In this document: positions 53,124 through 61,628 of the stretch, piece after piece
How positions within the stretch are numbered: the stretch's first letter is position 1
Layout: each line of letters starts with the position of its first letter
From: CF-13 sp035279665
GTDB taxonomy: Bacteria; Chloroflexota; Dormibacteria; CF-121
Direction of reading: 5' to 3'
Assembly (NCBI GenBank): GCA_035279665.1
Contig: DATEHI010000149.1
Span: 1-64,000 of the forward strand
DNA: 64,000 nt
The notes under the pieces: model-generated
What the model saw: the letters and a program-made list of their open reading frames with translations, nothing else
Told to the model about the DNA's origin: nothing
Database searches by the model: none
Translations under genes and position numbers: made by a program

Positions 53124-53543
53124 ATGCCAGTGGACTGGCCGGTAACGGATGTTGCCGACAAGATCCTGGCATCAGCCAGGACGATTGCTGTTGTCGGCCT
53201 CAGCCCGGATCCGCGTCGTCCGAGCCACGGTGTCGCGCGCTACTTGCAACGAGCGGGCTATCGAATCATCCCGGTGAATCCCAACGTCGCTGAAGTGCTT
53301 GGTGAGCGCGCCTACGCGAGTTTGCGGCAGATCCCGGAGGCGGTCGACGTGGTCGAGGTCTTTCGCCGGTCGGAGTTCGTAGGAGCGATCGTGGACGACG
53401 CCATCGCCATCAAGGCGAGCGCAGTCTGGCTGCAGGACGGCGTCGTCGACGAGGACGCCGCCGCCCGGGCGCGCGATAGCGGTCTCGACGTGGTCATGGA
53501 CGATTGCATGATGCGCCGCCATGCGGAGCGCCACCAGCACTGA
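53124..53543 (+). CDS. CoA-binding domain protein (YccU-like)
   Basis: About 139 residues forming a lone Rossmann-type CoA-binding domain: TIAVVGLSPDPRRPSHGVARYLQRAGYRIIPVNPNVAEVLGERAYASLRQIPEAVDVVEVFRR, then KASAVWLQDGVVDEDAAARARDSGLDVVMDDCMMRRH. Same domain as in succinyl-CoA ligase alpha but stand-alone; role unknown. I chose ATG 53124 over the upstream ATG 53091, which would lie inside the opposite promoter region. Confidence 0.9.
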   Translation: MPVDWPVTDVADKILASARTIAVVGLSPDPRRPSHGVARYLQRAGYRIIPVNPNVAEVLGERAYASLRQIPEAVDVVEVFRRSEFVGAIVDDAIAIKASAVWLQDGVVDEDAAARARDSGLDVVMDDCMMRRHAERHQH

Positions 53544-53555
53544 GAGGACGTCCCT

Positions 53556-54698
53556 CTAGGGGCGATGCGCCCGCAGGCGTGCTTCGGCGATCTCCTCGGC
53601 GGCGCGACGGTTCGAGACGGCTTGCCGCCTGGCTCGCTCGAGGAGCTCACGCGTCGTGCCCCGGAGCTGGCGGCTGGTGACCGCGAAGATCGAATCGAGG
53701 TTTGGCTCCAGCCGCTTTTCCAGCAGGCCGCAGAACAGAAACGCGGCGGCGGCGTTGGCGACGAAGTCCGGCAGGATCGTGATGCCGCGACCTTCCAGTT
53801 GCGCCTCAGCGTCGGCGGTGACCGGGTTGTTCGCAGCTTCAACCAGCAAGCGGCAGTTGATCTTCGCCTGGTTGTCGGCGCGGATCGCGTTCCCGATCGC
53901 CGCCGGGATTGCGATGTCGACCCGATGGCTGAGCCAGGCCGGCTCCGGTTCGCAGCGCGTGCCGGGCTTCAGTCGTCGCCGGTCGACGCGGCCGAACCGG
54001 TCGCGGATCGAGAGCAGGTGGGGGACATCGAGGCCATTCTCGTCGACGATCGTCCCTTCGATGTCCGCCACCACGGTGATGCGAACCCCGGCGCGGTCCA
54101 GGTAACGCGCCGCGGCGCCCCCAACATTGCCAAATCCCTGGAGGGCGACCGTCGCGCCCTTCAGCGGCAGTCCGAGCACTTCGGTTGCCTCGGCGGTGCA
54201 TTCCGCCACGCCGTAGCCCGCGATCAACTCGGTGATGGGGGCGCCCTCGCTCGTGAGCGCCAGCGCCTGCTTGACGCGGCTGAGCCCGGCGCCCCCTTCT
54301 GCCTTGAATCCGGCCTGGAGCGGATGGGTCAAGCCGGCGAGCTGGCAGGCCGCGATGATGTCGTCCTCGCGCGTGCCCAGGTCGGCCCCCGTGGCGTAGC
54401 GCTCGGCGATGAACGGCCGGATGGCCTCGATGAAACCGCGCAACACCGCGGGCGCCTGCGGAGACGCCGGATCGCAGTCGATCCCCGATTTTGCGCCGCC
54501 ATACGGGATGTCGAGGACGGCCATCTTGTGGGACATGGTGCGCGCCAGTTGGGTGACCTCGTCGACCGTGACGCCCGGACGCATGCGGATGCCACCGGAG
54601 CACATTCCGCCAACCAGCCGATCGATGACGAACCATCCTCGGGCGCCGGTCGCCCGATCGTGCCACTCAGTCACCAGGTAGGGCGTCAGCGGCGGCAC
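53556..54698 (-). CDS. Glu/Leu/Phe/Val dehydrogenase family protein
   Basis: A 380-residue amino acid dehydrogenase, probably glutamate-type. Dimerisation/substrate domain with GGIRMRPGVTVDEVTQLARTMSHKMAVLDIPYGGAKSGID (two catalytic Lys) and TGADLGTREDDI, then the NAD(P) Rossmann domain with VALQGFGNVGGAAARYL, and ILPDFVANAAAAF. GGAKGGI reads GGAKSGI. The final 40 residues are Arg-rich. GTG start 2 bases after csaA on the same strand. Confidence 0.9.
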   Translation of the reverse strand: MPPLTPYLVTEWHDRATGARGWFVIDRLVGGMCSGGIRMRPGVTVDEVTQLARTMSHKMAVLDIPYGGAKSGIDCDPASPQAPAVLRGFIEAIRPFIAERYATGADLGTREDDIIAACQLAGLTHPLQAGFKAEGGAGLSRVKQALALTSEGAPITELIAGYGVAECTAEATEVLGLPLKGATVALQGFGNVGGAAARYLDRAGVRITVVADIEGTIVDENGLDVPHLLSIRDRFGRVDRRRLKPGTRCEPEPAWLSHRVDIAIPAAIGNAIRADNQAKINCRLLVEAANNPVTADAEAQLEGRGITILPDFVANAAAAFLFCGLLEKRLEPNLDSIFAVTSRQLRGTTRELLERARRQAVSNRRAAEEIAEARLRAHRP

Positions 54699-54700
54699 GC

Positions 54701-55048
54701 TCAGAAGACGCGACCCCCCAGAGGGACGTCGACGCTGGGCTCGAGCAGCACCACGGCGCCATCCGGATCGGGTACGCCCAGCAGAAGCACCTCCGAGCGC
54801 ACGGGACCAATCTGCCGCGCGGGAAAGTTGAGCACGGCGATGACCAGCTTGCCGCGTAGTCCCTCCGGCGTGTAGTGCACCGTCAGCTGGGCGCTGGAGC
54901 GCCGGACGCCGAGTGGGCCAAAATCGATGCGAAGCTTGTAGGCCGGCTTGCGGGCTTCTGGAAAGGGCTCGGCCTCGAGAACTCGGCCGACGCGCATGTC
55001 GACCCGCTCGAAGTCGGAGATATCAATGGTGGTCGCCTCGCCCAACAT
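54701..55048 (-). CDS. csaA: CsaA-type tRNA-binding domain protein
   Basis: A 115-residue OB-fold protein. It closely follows the CsaA pattern: DFERVDMRVGRVLEAEPFPEARKPAYKLRIDFGPLGVRRSSAQLTVHYTPEGLRGKLVIAVLNFPARQIGPVRSEVLLLGVPD. CsaA is described as an export-linked chaperone and binds tRNA as a dimer. Divergent from the aminotransferase gene, with 23 bases between starts. Confidence 0.93.
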   Translation of the reverse strand: MLGEATTIDISDFERVDMRVGRVLEAEPFPEARKPAYKLRIDFGPLGVRRSSAQLTVHYTPEGLRGKLVIAVLNFPARQIGPVRSEVLLLGVPDPDGAVVLLEPSVDVPLGGRVF

Positions 55049-55071
55049 GCCTAGTGTAGTGTGCCCAAGGT

Positions 55072-56202
55072 ATGCCGCTCACGCCGCAGGAGATGCGAGC
55101 GCTATATCCAATCACGCGCCGCTACGCCTACCTCGATCACGCGTCCATCGCCCCGCTGGCGATCCCCGTGCGCTCCACGATGGACGTGTTCCTCGGCAGA
55201 ATGACGGAGGAACCCTTCGACCTGGCGCACTGGGCGCGTTTTCGCGGTCAGGTTCGCGGCCGGGTCGCGGAGTTGCTGGCGGTCGGCCCGGAATCGATCA
55301 CGTTTACGAAGAACACGACCGCGGGGCTTGGTCTCGTGGCGGCCGGTCTCGACTGGGAGTCGGGGGACAATATCGTCGGCGTCGATCGCGAGTTTCCCGC
55401 CAACATCTACCCCTGGATGGGCCTCAAGCGAAAAGGCGTCGAGCTCCGCCTCTACCGTCCCGCGCAGGGCCGGATCGACATCAAGACCCTGGTGCGGCTC
55501 TGCGATCAACGCACTCGCGTGCTCGCCATCAGCGCGGTCCAGTTCTGGAGCGGGTTTCGGACCGACCTCGCGGCCCTCGGTGCGGCGCTCAAAGGCCGCG
55601 ACGTCCTGCTCGTGGTGGACGCGATCCAGGCGGTCGGTGCCATGCGGCTTGACCTGTCCGCCGCACCCGTCGACTTCCTCTGTGCAGGGGCGCAGAAATG
55701 GTTGCTGGGCCCCATCGGCGTCGGCTTCGCCTACGTCGGACCGCGGATGCTGGAGCGATTGACCCCGGTCACGATCGGCACGGACAGCGTGGTCCGTGAC
55801 GAGGAGTACTTCGACTACGACATCACGCTCAAACCGGACGCCCGCCGCTTCGAAGAGGCAGCGCCCAATTATCCCGGGATTCTCGGCATGGGCGCGGCGG
55901 TCAATCTCCTGTTGCGGGCCGGGCCGGCGGCGGTCGAAGACGTCGTCCTTCGGCTGGCTGACCGCTTGCGCGACGAGCTTCCCCGCCGGGGTTATGCGCT
56001 GGTGTTGAAACCTACCCGGCCATCCGAACGTTCTGGCATTGTGTCGTTCCGCCATCCACGGATGGTCCCGGCCGAGCTGCACGCCCGCTTACGCGAGGCC
56101 GGCGTCATCCTCTCGCTGCGCAGTGATTTCCTACGCGCCTCGCCCCATTACTACAACAGCGACGAAGATCTCAATCGCCTGCTGGAGGCGCTTCCGCAGT
56201 GA
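55072..56202 (+). CDS. Class V PLP aminotransferase (cysteine desulfurase/isopenicillin epimerase-like)
   Basis: 376 residues of fold-type I aminotransferase: YAYLDHASIAPLAIPV at the start, TFTKNTTAGLGLVAAGL for phosphate binding, VVDAIQAVGAMRLDL (Asp to the pyridine N) and the Schiff-base Lys in CAGAQKWLLGPIG. The absence of a Cys-containing catalytic loop near residue 330 argues against a true cysteine desulfurase. TAGTGT (55057-55062) lies 9 bases before ATG. Confidence 0.88.
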   Translation: MPLTPQEMRALYPITRRYAYLDHASIAPLAIPVRSTMDVFLGRMTEEPFDLAHWARFRGQVRGRVAELLAVGPESITFTKNTTAGLGLVAAGLDWESGDNIVGVDREFPANIYPWMGLKRKGVELRLYRPAQGRIDIKTLVRLCDQRTRVLAISAVQFWSGFRTDLAALGAALKGRDVLLVVDAIQAVGAMRLDLSAAPVDFLCAGAQKWLLGPIGVGFAYVGPRMLERLTPVTIGTDSVVRDEEYFDYDITLKPDARRFEEAAPNYPGILGMGAAVNLLLRAGPAAVEDVVLRLADRLRDELPRRGYALVLKPTRPSERSGIVSFRHPRMVPAELHARLREAGVILSLRSDFLRASPHYYNSDEDLNRLLEALPQ

Positions 56203-56735
56203 CCTTCTGGCAGGAGGTCAAGCGCGAACTGGGCAGGGAAACGCAGCCGGTCGACACGATCGTGCGCTTGATCATCCTGGAACGCGCCATCCGCGGCACG
56301 CTGGTCTTCATCCTGGGGATCGCGCTGCTGACCCAGAGCCGCAGTGTCGTTTCGCTGGTCCGCCGGTGGGTCGCCGAGCTGGATGTCAACCCTGAACGGC
56401 GATTGATTCCTCGGCTCCTGAGCACGGTCCTTCGTCCTATCGGTGGGTTCTCATCGCGGACCGTGCTGCTCATCGGGATCGGTGCCCTCCTCTTCGGGGC
56501 ACTGGAGCTGACGGAAGCGGTCGGCCTGGCGCGACGGCGTCGCTGGGCCGAGTACCTCACGGTGATCGCCGGGTGCATCGGCATCCCCCTGGAGGTGAGC
56601 GAGGTGCTCAACCGCCAGACGCCGTTGCGCATCGGCATCCTGCTGATCAACGTGGCGATCGTGATCTACCTGGCCTGGCAGAAGCACCTGTTCGGCCTGC
56701 GCGGCGGGGTCGCCACCGAGACCGAGACGAGCTAA
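56199..56735 (+). CDS. DUF2127 membrane protein
   Basis: 178 residues with about four helices, starting with a cytoplasmic segment (REТQPV-type turn before LIILERAIRGTLVFILGIALL), then TVLLIGIGALLFGALELTEAVGLARRRRWAEYLTVIAGCIGIPLEVSEVL, the DUF2127 core. Function unknown. GTG start overlaps the aminotransferase stop (GTGA), so they are co-translated. Convergent with the unknown gene that ends the inositol-lipid operon. Confidence 0.82.
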   Translation: MTFWQEVKRELGRETQPVDTIVRLIILERAIRGTLVFILGIALLTQSRSVVSLVRRWVAELDVNPERRLIPRLLSTVLRPIGGFSSRTVLLIGIGALLFGALELTEAVGLARRRRWAEYLTVIAGCIGIPLEVSEVLNRQTPLRIGILLINVAIVIYLAWQKHLFGLRGGVATETETS

Positions 56736-56746
56736 CGGCTCGGGAC

Positions 56747-57121
56747 TTACCTGGTCAGGGGAATGCCGATGCCGGACACGCCCAGCGGCTCGGCGTGGCG
56801 GGTCAGCATGCCGACCACGAAGCCGAGTACGCGGTCGGCAGAGGGGCCGTCCGAGATGGTGGCAAGCAGCGTCGGCTCGGGGTTCTTGAAGGCCCCCAGC
56901 AGGCCGGCCCTGGCGGCGCGGCTGAAGCTCGGGGTGCCGGCGGGGACGAAGGACACGCGAATCTTCGTGTAACGGTCGCCGGCGTGGACCAGGGTAAATG
57001 GCGCCAACTTCTGGATCTGCCAGGCGCGGATCTCTTCATTCTTCAGGCGGCGCTTCAGGGTGGCGATGAATTTCTTGCCGCCCGGATCGTGGTCGGCATA
57101 GATAGCGACCTGCACGCCCAC
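56747..57121 (-). CDS. Unknown protein at the end of the inositol-lipid operon
   Basis: 124 residues, GTG start, 38 bases after the pgsA-like gene on the same strand. Starts VQVAIYADHDPGGKKFIATLKRRLKNEEIRAWQIQKLAPFTLVHAGDRYTKIRVSFVPAGTP. The AIYADHDPGGKKF segment slightly recalls a Toprim DxD strand, but the Glu motif is not visible. Soluble, basic; I assign no function. Its position makes a link to the lipid pathway possible but not proven. Confidence 0.5.
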   Translation of the reverse strand: MGVQVAIYADHDPGGKKFIATLKRRLKNEEIRAWQIQKLAPFTLVHAGDRYTKIRVSFVPAGTPSFSRAARAGLLGAFKNPEPTLLATISDGPSADRVLGFVVGMLTRHAEPLGVSGIGIPLTR

Positions 57122-57159
57122 ATGATACCTAGTGGCACGACCGGCCCATGGTCAAGGCG

Positions 57160-57879
57160 TCAGGGATTGCCCAGGTTCTCGAAGAAGCGCCGCATTGCCG
57201 CCCGGACCGGTTGCGGTTCGCGAGGTTTGTCGGTGGGCGATGGGGCGGCCTGCCCACGGGTGGCCCGTAGCTCAGCTCGGTTCTGCTGCCAGACGACCCA
57301 AACACGCTGGACGGCAGTGAAGTTGGTGCCCACCGCCAGGATGAGCAGGGCCAGGGTCAAGGGCGTCCAGGACCCGACCTTGAAGCCGAACGACTCGAGC
57401 AGCAGGCCCGCCACGATGATGACGACTCGCTCGGGTCGCGCAAGGATGCCCACGTCACAGGTGAAGCCCAGGCTTTGCGCGCGCGCCCGGACGTAACTCA
57501 CCAGGAATGAGCCGGCCAGTGCGATCAAGACGATGACCGGCTGCAGGCCGTCGTGCTGTCGCAGGAAGTAGATCAGGATTCCCAGGTAGACCACACCTTC
57601 GGAATAGCGATCGACGGTCGAGTCGAGGAAGGCGCCGTAGCGGTAGACCTTGCCCGAGGCCCGGGCGAGGGCGCCATCGAAGACGTCGAAAAAGCCGGCG
57701 ACGGTGAGCACCAGGCCACCGGGCAGCAACTGGTTGATGGCGACGAGAAAAGCTCCGACACCCGTGATGACCAGGCCGAAGAGCGTCAGCATGTTCGGCG
57801 TGATCGGCGACTCGCGGAAGACGCTGACGAAGCGCTCGGCCCAGCGGCGCACCCATGCCTGGAATTTCTGGGTAAACAT
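57160..57879 (-). CDS. CDP-alcohol phosphatidyltransferase, likely phosphatidylinositol-phosphate synthase
   Basis: A 239-residue membrane enzyme with about six helices. The full family motif DGx2ARx8Gx3Dx3D is visible in DVFDGALARASGKVYRYGAFLDSTVDRYSEG. It swaps CMP on CDP-diacylglycerol for an alcohol phosphate. With ino1 in the same operon, inositol 1-phosphate is the likely acceptor (as in mycobacterial PgsA1), but glycerol 3-phosphate cannot be excluded by sequence alone. ATG shares a base with the glycosyltransferase stop. Confidence 0.88.
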   Translation of the reverse strand: MFTQKFQAWVRRWAERFVSVFRESPITPNMLTLFGLVITGVGAFLVAINQLLPGGLVLTVAGFFDVFDGALARASGKVYRYGAFLDSTVDRYSEGVVYLGILIYFLRQHDGLQPVIVLIALAGSFLVSYVRARAQSLGFTCDVGILARPERVVIIVAGLLLESFGFKVGSWTPLTLALLILAVGTNFTAVQRVWVVWQQNRAELRATRGQAAPSPTDKPREPQPVRAAMRRFFENLGNP

Positions 57880-59036
57880 CAGCGCGGACTCAAGCTCGGC
57901 TCGAGGCGCACCGATGGTGCCGGCTGCGCCTGGTCGAGCACGTGGCGATAGACGTCCGTGACCTCGTCGATGATGCGTTCCCAGTCGTAGCGGCGCGCCT
58001 TCTGAAGTCCGGCCTGGCCCATTTCCTGGCGGAGTGCCGGGTTGTTGATCAGCGTCTGCAGTGCGTAGGACAGCTGCCGGCGGCTCTTGCGCTCGACCAG
58101 CAGCCCGTCGCGGCCGTGGGTGACGACCTCGCGGAAGCCATCGATGCTGGTGGCGACGATCGGCTTGCCCGACGCCATCGCCTCCAGCAGGACGATGCCG
58201 AAGCTCTCATCGCCGGTCGCCGGCGAGCAGAAGATGTCACAGCTGGCGTAATAGCGGGGAAGGTCGGAAGCGGGCACGTAGCCGGCCATCACGACATCGT
58301 CCAGCTGCTTGCGGGCGAGGAAGTTGCCGTACCAGCGCCGTAGCGGGCCGTCGCCCACGATGATCAGGCGCAGGTTCGGGTACTGCGGCTTCAGCTGGGC
58401 GAAGGCCCGCAACAGGTAGCCGAGGCCCTTACGGTACTCGAGACGGCCGACGAAGAGCAGGTTGCACATGCCGTCGCGCAGCTCAGGGTAGGGGGCCTGG
58501 TTCTGGAAGCGCTTGACATCGATCCCGTTTGGGATGACGCGATAATCGCCTGGGAAATACTGGCGCACGAACTCGCGGGCCGGGTTGGAGACGGCGATTC
58601 GCGCGTGGAGCCGCCGTACATAACGCTTCAGCAGGGGCTTGCCGTAGTAGTAGCCAATGTTGGAGCGGGCGAAGGCGTGAAAGGTCCCAACGTTGATCGT
58701 CTTCGAGAAGCGCAGCGCGGTGACCGGCAAGACCGGCATCAGCGGCTCGTGGTAGTGAAGGACGTCGAAGCCGCCGTCTCGGACGTAGTGCTTGATCTTG
58801 TTGGTGAGATGCAGGCTGACGGTGATGCGGGCCACCGAACCGTGCATGGGGATAGGGAAGGGCCGGCCGACCCTGATGAAATCGGAGTCTCGTTCCGCCA
58901 GCTCCTTGTCCGAGCAGGGCGCAAACACGGTGACGTCATGCCCTCGCCGCCGGAGCCCGGCGGCGAGATAACGGACGTGCTCGGTGACCCCACCCGGGTG
59001 CGCGTAGTCATAGGCCGAGACGAGGCCGATCTTCAT
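57879..59036 (-). CDS. PimA-like GT4 glycosyltransferase
   Basis: A 385-residue GT-B enzyme. It resembles mycobacterial PimA (phosphatidylinositol alpha-mannosyltransferase): MKIGLVSAYDYAHPGGVTEHVRYLAAGLRRRGHDVTVFAP, PIPMHGSVARI, FDVLHYHEP, FHAFARSNIG, VIPNGIDVKRF, LLFVGRLEYRKGL, and GDESFGIVLLEAMASGKPIVATSIDGFREVV with the Ex7E motif. It would add the first mannose to PI on the cytoplasmic face. A GGGGAAG lies before the ATG. Substrate assignment leans on the operon. Confidence 0.85.
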   Translation of the reverse strand: MKIGLVSAYDYAHPGGVTEHVRYLAAGLRRRGHDVTVFAPCSDKELAERDSDFIRVGRPFPIPMHGSVARITVSLHLTNKIKHYVRDGGFDVLHYHEPLMPVLPVTALRFSKTINVGTFHAFARSNIGYYYGKPLLKRYVRRLHARIAVSNPAREFVRQYFPGDYRVIPNGIDVKRFQNQAPYPELRDGMCNLLFVGRLEYRKGLGYLLRAFAQLKPQYPNLRLIIVGDGPLRRWYGNFLARKQLDDVVMAGYVPASDLPRYYASCDIFCSPATGDESFGIVLLEAMASGKPIVATSIDGFREVVTHGRDGLLVERKSRRQLSYALQTLINNPALRQEMGQAGLQKARRYDWERIIDEVTDVYRHVLDQAQPAPSVRLEPSLSPR

Positions 59037-59057
59037 GAGCGGCTTCCCCTCATTGCC

Positions 59058-59783
59058 CTAGCCTCGGGCGAAAGCTCGAACGGCAGACCGCCCCATGCGG
59101 GCCCAGTTGCGGCCGATGCGCCGGAACTTCAGCTGGGCGATACGACGATGGGTCACGAAATCCCAGTACTCCCCGAATGCTTTCGTCTGGCTTGCCAGGA
59201 GCCCCTTCTTCATGTCCTGCGCGCTCTTTCCGGGGAAGGTCGTGTACCCAGTGCCGATTCCCTGGAGGTGGTGGCTGTCGGAGCAGCCGACCTCCGGAAG
59301 GTGGAAGCGGCTCTTGTTGAGGCGATCGATCTTCGCCGCGCAGGTGCGTCCGGCGACGGATGGGTTGAAGGTCTCCACCGCGTCGAAGTAGATGTCAGGC
59401 GCCGGATGCTTCATGATGCCGTCGAACGAGCGAAATCCGATGCTGCGGGTGAGCATGGAGAAGGGGTGGACCGCGATCGCCAGCCCGCCCTGCTCGTGGA
59501 TTTTGCCGATCGTCCAATCGAGTGGGCGCCACATGGGTATGGGTTTGTCGATGAAGAGCGCGAGCAGGTGCCCGTGCAGGGTGGTGATCTCGCAGCCGCT
59601 GACCACCTCGAAGCGATACTCATTGGCCATCTCGAGTGCCTGGTAGCTTCCGGTGAGTCGGTCGTGGTCGGTGATCGCCATCACGTCCAGATCGGTGCGG
59701 TCGCGAACGTAGTCGAGCACCTCCCTAACGGTGGCGGTCCCGTCGTTCAACGAGGTATGGATGTGAAGGTCGGCTTTGCCCAC
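59058..59783 (-). CDS. PHP-domain phosphoesterase
   Basis: 241 residues of the polymerase-and-histidinol-phosphatase metal-dependent fold: ADLHIHTSLNDGTAT (HxH), ITDHDRLTG, VVSGCEITT (Glu), AVHPFSM and GCSDSHH (DxH). All metal ligands are present, so it should be an active phosphatase or phosphodiesterase. Within the operon it could remove the phosphate from phosphatidylinositol phosphate; that is inference. The GTG start has a strong AAGGAGG that overlaps the upstream stop. Confidence 0.87.
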   Translation of the reverse strand: MGKADLHIHTSLNDGTATVREVLDYVRDRTDLDVMAITDHDRLTGSYQALEMANEYRFEVVSGCEITTLHGHLLALFIDKPIPMWRPLDWTIGKIHEQGGLAIAVHPFSMLTRSIGFRSFDGIMKHPAPDIYFDAVETFNPSVAGRTCAAKIDRLNKSRFHLPEVGCSDSHHLQGIGTGYTTFPGKSAQDMKKGLLASQTKAFGEYWDFVTHRRIAQLKFRRIGRNWARMGRSAVRAFARG

Positions 59784-59793
59784 GAGTTCCTCC

Positions 59794-60714
59794 TTAATCG
59801 CCCACAGCGGCTTGTGCCGGCGGTGACGGAATGGTGACGACCGGGACGACGGGCTTCTCCGGCCAGATGGGCTCGAGAACGTGCCACTGGTCCGGATACC
59901 TCTTTATATACCGTTCAAACGTGGCCAGGATCTGTTCCATGGCACCTCGTACGTCCGCTCGGTGATCTTCACTTGGGGTGAGGAAGAGCGGCGACTCCCC
60001 GATGGCGATGTAGGCGTCCTTGGCGTCACGCATGCAGAAGGCGGGCAGGATCGGCGCCCCGGTCTTGAGGGCGATCTCGACCGGTCCGGTGGGAAACGAG
60101 GTGAGCTGGCCGAAGAACTCGAATTGCCGGCCGGTGTTCAAAATGTCACGATCCATGGCGAGCACTACCATCCGGTGCTCCTTCAGCATCCGCATGATGT
60201 CGCGGGCGCCGGTCCGGCTCAGAGGGATCACGCGAATATTCAGTCGCGAGCGAAGCGCGGAGACGTGATCGAAGAGCCGGCGCGGTTCGATTTGCTCGGC
60301 CATGACCCCGATCTCACCGAAGGTCGCCGCCCAACTGGCGGCGGCCAGTTCCCACGAACCCATGTGTGGCGCGACAACGATGACGCCTTTACCACGGGCC
60401 ATCGCGGCGTCGAGATTTTCCAGTCCATGCGGGGTCAACAGGGAGCCGAGCTTGCGGCGGTCCATGCGCGGGATCTTGAAGAAATCGATCCAGGCCTTCG
60501 TGTAGTTGAGCCAATTGCGCCAGGCGAGCTTGCGGAGCTGCGGCCCGGGCATGTCGGGCAACACGTGGTGAAGATTCGACTCCAGGGCCTTTCGTTGCCG
60601 GGCGAGCAAGGGGAACGCCAGCGTGCTGGTGACCACGCCGATCGCATAGGCGAGCCGCCGCGGCAAGCGTGCGAGGATGCCCTCGATCAGCCGGAATCCG
60701 AGATAGGTGATCAC
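59794..60714 (-). CDS. LpxL/PatA-family lysophospholipid acyltransferase (HX4E)
   Basis: 306 residues. Catalytic VVAPHMGSWELAA carries HX4E; further family blocks are VITYLGFRLIEGILARLPRRLAYAIG at the start, RNWLNYTKAWIDFF, GPVEIALKTGAPILPAF and the C-terminal RYPDQWHVLEPIWP. Family members acylate lipid A or, in actinobacteria, PI mannosides (PatA). No LPS genes are seen, so a PIM-like acceptor fits better. GTG start overlaps the upstream acyltransferase stop (GTGA). The open frame extends further upstream but only through that gene. Confidence 0.88.
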   Translation of the reverse strand: MITYLGFRLIEGILARLPRRLAYAIGVVTSTLAFPLLARQRKALESNLHHVLPDMPGPQLRKLAWRNWLNYTKAWIDFFKIPRMDRRKLGSLLTPHGLENLDAAMARGKGVIVVAPHMGSWELAAASWAATFGEIGVMAEQIEPRRLFDHVSALRSRLNIRVIPLSRTGARDIMRMLKEHRMVVLAMDRDILNTGRQFEFFGQLTSFPTGPVEIALKTGAPILPAFCMRDAKDAYIAIGESPLFLTPSEDHRADVRGAMEQILATFERYIKRYPDQWHVLEPIWPEKPVVPVVTIPSPPAQAAVGD

Positions 60715-61628
60715 GTCGGGTCGAGGACCGGTTGCATGGGTGAGCCCGGACTCTGCGGCGCCTGCTCCAGCCGCCAAACGGGGAGGAAGACCAGCCACTG
60801 GTCGGGCTCGCGGCGGATGATCCGTTCGAAGAACTGCACGATCCGCTCCGTGGTCACCTGGATGTCGCGTTGGGTGTTGCCGGAGCGGCTGACTTCGATG
60901 GGCGCCTCGACTTCGGCGATATAGAGGTTGTCGGGTTGACGCCGGCACCAGACGGGCAGGATCGGCGCGCCAGTCTTCAACGCGAGAGCAGCAGGGCCTG
61001 ACGGGAACATCGCGGGCCGGTTGAAGAAGGGCACGCGAACGCCACGGTCACCACTGTACAGGTCGCTTGCCAGCGCCACCAGCTCATTTCTTCCGAGCGC
61101 CTTGATGATCTGGCGCAGGCTGCCGGGGCCGAGCCCGATCATCTTCATCCCGATCCGCTCGCGGGAAGCGATCACTAACTCGTTGAGGCCACCGCTGGGT
61201 AGATCGTTGGTCACGGCACTGATCGGGTACCCGTACACCGCCGAGGCGGCGGCCAGGATGTCCCAATTCGAAACGTGGGCGGTGACGACCACCACGCCCT
61301 TGCCCTGGGCGAGAGCTGCGTCGATCCGCTCGATGCCCTTAGGACGGACCATGCGCCGGATCTGGTCTGGCTTGAGGGTGTCCATCAACATGAAGTCGGC
61401 GAACATCTTGAAGTAGTTGCCGAAAGCGTGCCGCGCGGTGCGCTTCACCAATGGGTCGTCCCAGGGCAAGCCGAGTACCTGCCCGAAGTTCTCGAAGGCC
61501 ACGCGTCGGCGTCGCGGCATGACATAAAACGCGCAGCGGCCGGTGATCGCCGCCAGCGGGTAACGAACCCCAGGCGGGAGCGCCCGCATGACCCAGTTCC
61601 CCAGCCTGAAGAGCCGAGGGAGGAGCAT
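60711..61628 (-). CDS. LpxL/PatA-family lysophospholipid acyltransferase (HX4D)
   Basis: 305 residues, paralogue of the next gene. VVVTAHVSNWDILAA gives the HX4D variant of the catalytic motif; MMLLPRLFRLGNWVMRALP-like start, FGNYFKMFADFMLM, GPAALALKTGAPILPVWC and REPDQWLVFLPVW are family blocks. The ATG shares one base with the ino1 stop (TGATG), so the far upstream start of the open frame is ignored. Two different acyltransferases suggest two acylation positions on the same lipid. Confidence 0.88.
   Translation of the reverse strand: MLLPRLFRLGNWVMRALPPGVRYPLAAITGRCAFYVMPRRRRVAFENFGQVLGLPWDDPLVKRTARHAFGNYFKMFADFMLMDTLKPDQIRRMVRPKGIERIDAALAQGKGVVVVTAHVSNWDILAAASAVYGYPISAVTNDLPSGGLNELVIASRERIGMKMIGLGPGSLRQIIKALGRNELVALASDLYSGDRGVRVPFFNRPAMFPSGPAALALKTGAPILPVWCRRQPDNLYIAEVEAPIEVSRSGNTQRDIQVTTERIVQFFERIIRREPDQWLVFLPVWRLEQAPQSPGSPMQPVLDPT

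Noticed and set aside
53565..54875. 436-residue open frame opposite the dehydrogenase and csaA
   Set aside because: Runs antisense across two well-recognised genes and has shadow-type composition rich in Arg, Asp and Gly.
58605..59837. 410-residue open frame opposite the glycosyltransferase and PHP genes
   Set aside because: Antisense to two genes with intact catalytic motifs; no recognisable domain.
60714..60948. N-terminal extension of the HX4E acyltransferase
   Set aside because: Lies within the upstream acyltransferase gene; the GTGA overlap gives the normal start.
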